64,000 nt of DNA from Kitasatospora sp. MMS16-BH015 (GTDB lineage: Bacteria; Actinomycetota; Actinomycetes; Streptomycetales; Streptomycetaceae), in contig NZ_CP025394.1 in the NCBI RefSeq assembly GCF_002943525.1, positions 3,968,001 to 4,032,000 of the forward strand, in the 5' to 3' direction. The translations under genes and the position numbers were made by a program. Below are positions 63,061-64,000 of the stretch, piece after piece; positions within the stretch are counted from its first letter, which is position 1; every line of letters starts with the position of its first letter. The notes below the pieces were generated by a model, which was given only the letters and a program-made list of their open reading frames with translations, did not search any database and had not been told where the DNA came from.

Positions 63061-64000
63061 CGGACCGCCCCCGTCCGTGCCCCGGGCTTCAACCGGGCGC
63101 GGTGACCCGCAAGCCGTGCCCGCGGGCGCCGCGTACGGGAGGCTCGCGCCGTCACGGACCGGAGACCGAGTCGGGTGTCCTCCGATCCGGCGGCCCGGGG
63201 CCTCGCACTCGCCACCGGCGCTCCCGAACTCGCTTCCCAGGCAGGCGCGGTTCCTACGGACCGCGCCTTCGCGCCGACAGGTCGAGGCATCGACGACCTC
63301 GGGCCCGAGGCCCCCGGAACAGTGGACGGTGCAGCCTCCGGCTGCCAGAGCGTGGGCTCGGCCACTGCTCGGATGATCCGGTTCGTCCAGGCCAGGCCGA
63401 TGACCTCCAGCGCGACCCCGGCGGCGAGGCAGAGCAACCCCGCCGGTGTGTGCAGCAGGACTCGGACCGGCCGGGCACCGAGGGCAGCCCCCAGCAGCAG
63501 GCCCACCAGCGGAAGAGCGGCGAGCACCGCGACGGTCGCCCGGGGAGCGGCCAGCTCACCGGCGATCTCCTCGGCCAGCGAGCGCTCGGCCCGTAGGGCG
63601 TCCGCGACCTGGTCGAGCCCGGTGGCCAGGCCGACGCCGCTCTCGGCCGTGATCTGCCAGCACGCGGCGAGAGCCGCACCACCTCGGCCACCAGGGAGCT
63701 CGGCGAGCCCTCGGAGCGCCGCCGGGGTGTCTCCCCCGTAGCGGCCGGCGGCGAGCCTGGTGGTGCTCGCTGCACCGAGCCCGTCGCGGAGCGAGCTGCC
63801 GCGTGAAGTGACGGTGTGCAGGGCCTGCTCCGGAGTCGAACCACTGCGCAGTTCGGCTGCGAGGCCCTCGCAGAGCTCGATCACCGAGGTGGTGCGTCGG
63901 CGGGCCTCGGCGGTCTCTCGTCGGCGGCGGCACCACCGCCGGAGTGGCAGCACGGCGGCCACCGCTCCCATGGCTGGGACCGGTGAGGCCGTGGCCCGGG
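63057..64000 (-). CDS. tadB: Type II secretion F-domain protein, TadB-like (5' end outside window)
   Basis: The frame is open to the right edge, so the start may lie beyond it; an ATG at 63971 would give 304 residues. GspF-like domain with LCEGLAAELRSGSTPEQAL and the long AWQITAESGVGLATGLDQVADALRAER helix, two central membrane segments (TVAVLAALPLVGLLLGAAL, LLCLAAGVALEVIGLAW), and a low-complexity Pro/Arg/Ser C-tail of about 90 residues. Partner of TadC; the ATPase and CpaF-type genes should lie to the right. Confidence 0.87.
   Translation of the reverse strand, partial: RATASPVPAMGAVAAVLPLRRWCRRRRETAEARRRTTSVIELCEGLAAELRSGSTPEQALHTVTSRGSSLRDGLGAASTTRLAAGRYGGDTPAALRGLAELPGGRGGAALAACWQITAESGVGLATGLDQVADALRAERSLAEEIAGELAAPRATVAVLAALPLVGLLLGAALGARPVRVLLHTPAGLLCLAAGVALEVIGLAWTNRIIRAVAEPTLWQPEAAPSTVPGASGPRSSMPRPVGAKARSVGTAPAWEASSGAPVASARPRAAGSEDTRLGLRSVTARASRTRRPRARLAGHRARLKPGARTGAVR

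Overview
The window is very GC-rich DNA with GTG/TTG starts, ATGA-coupled genes and SARP-type regulators. Its right-hand gene order (DNA polymerase III delta', an MFS-fused thymidylate kinase, topA, bldG with its ATP-binding partner, a DUF1998 helicase, then a tad locus) is that of the conserved chromosome of Streptomycetaceae (Streptomyces or Kitasatospora). No species can be named from sequence alone.

The left 39.7 kb is most of a nonribosomal lipopeptide gene cluster that runs off the left edge. Operon 1 (2-17194) has a giant NRPS (A-T-C-A-T-C-A-T-C-A-T plus a C-terminal beta-lactamase/PBP-like domain), an ornithine-carbamoyltransferase-like enzyme and an MFS exporter. Operon 2 (17390-31742) has two SyrP/TauD-type hydroxylases, a type II thioesterase, a C-A-T-E-C NRPS, a fatty acyl-AMP ligase, two acyl-CoA dehydrogenase homologues and an acyl carrier protein. 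A stretch of 31800-36449 holds a small SARP, a four-helix membrane protein and a large AfsR-like regulator. Operon 3 (36647-39705) has SbnB- and SbnA-type enzymes for L-2,3-diaminopropionate (Dap), a YbaK-type tRNA-editing domain protein and a small exported peptide.

A working model (inference): the ligase and carrier protein load a fatty acid, the dehydrogenase pair desaturates it, and the first condensation domain of the C-A-T-E-C protein acylates the first residue. SbnA/SbnB supply Dap, which the carbamoyltransferase homologue may convert to a ureido residue. The two dioxygenases hydroxylate residues, possibly Asn/Asp, since three adenylation pockets look Asn/Asp-like. The fused PBP-like domain releases or cyclises the chain. 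The YbaK protein may clear tRNA mischarged with a pathway amino acid. Product and order of assembly are not established because upstream modules are missing.

A strong hairpin and tRNA-Thr(CGT) at 39.8-39.9 kb separate the cluster from housekeeping DNA. The right part (40-64 kb), mostly on the minus strand, holds a LysE/LeuE exporter, a secreted TAP-like peptidase, a membrane-anchored putative esterase, holB, tmk, topA, a DUF3592-like membrane protein, an NPPF methyltransferase, a lipoprotein, a cyclophilin-like protein, the bldG locus, the helicase (plus strand) and a tad/Flp pilus operon that leaves the right edge. Noteworthy non-coding items are a perfect SARP operator, a cluster of three DnaA boxes, a 57-nt perfect palindrome and several very long terminator stems.
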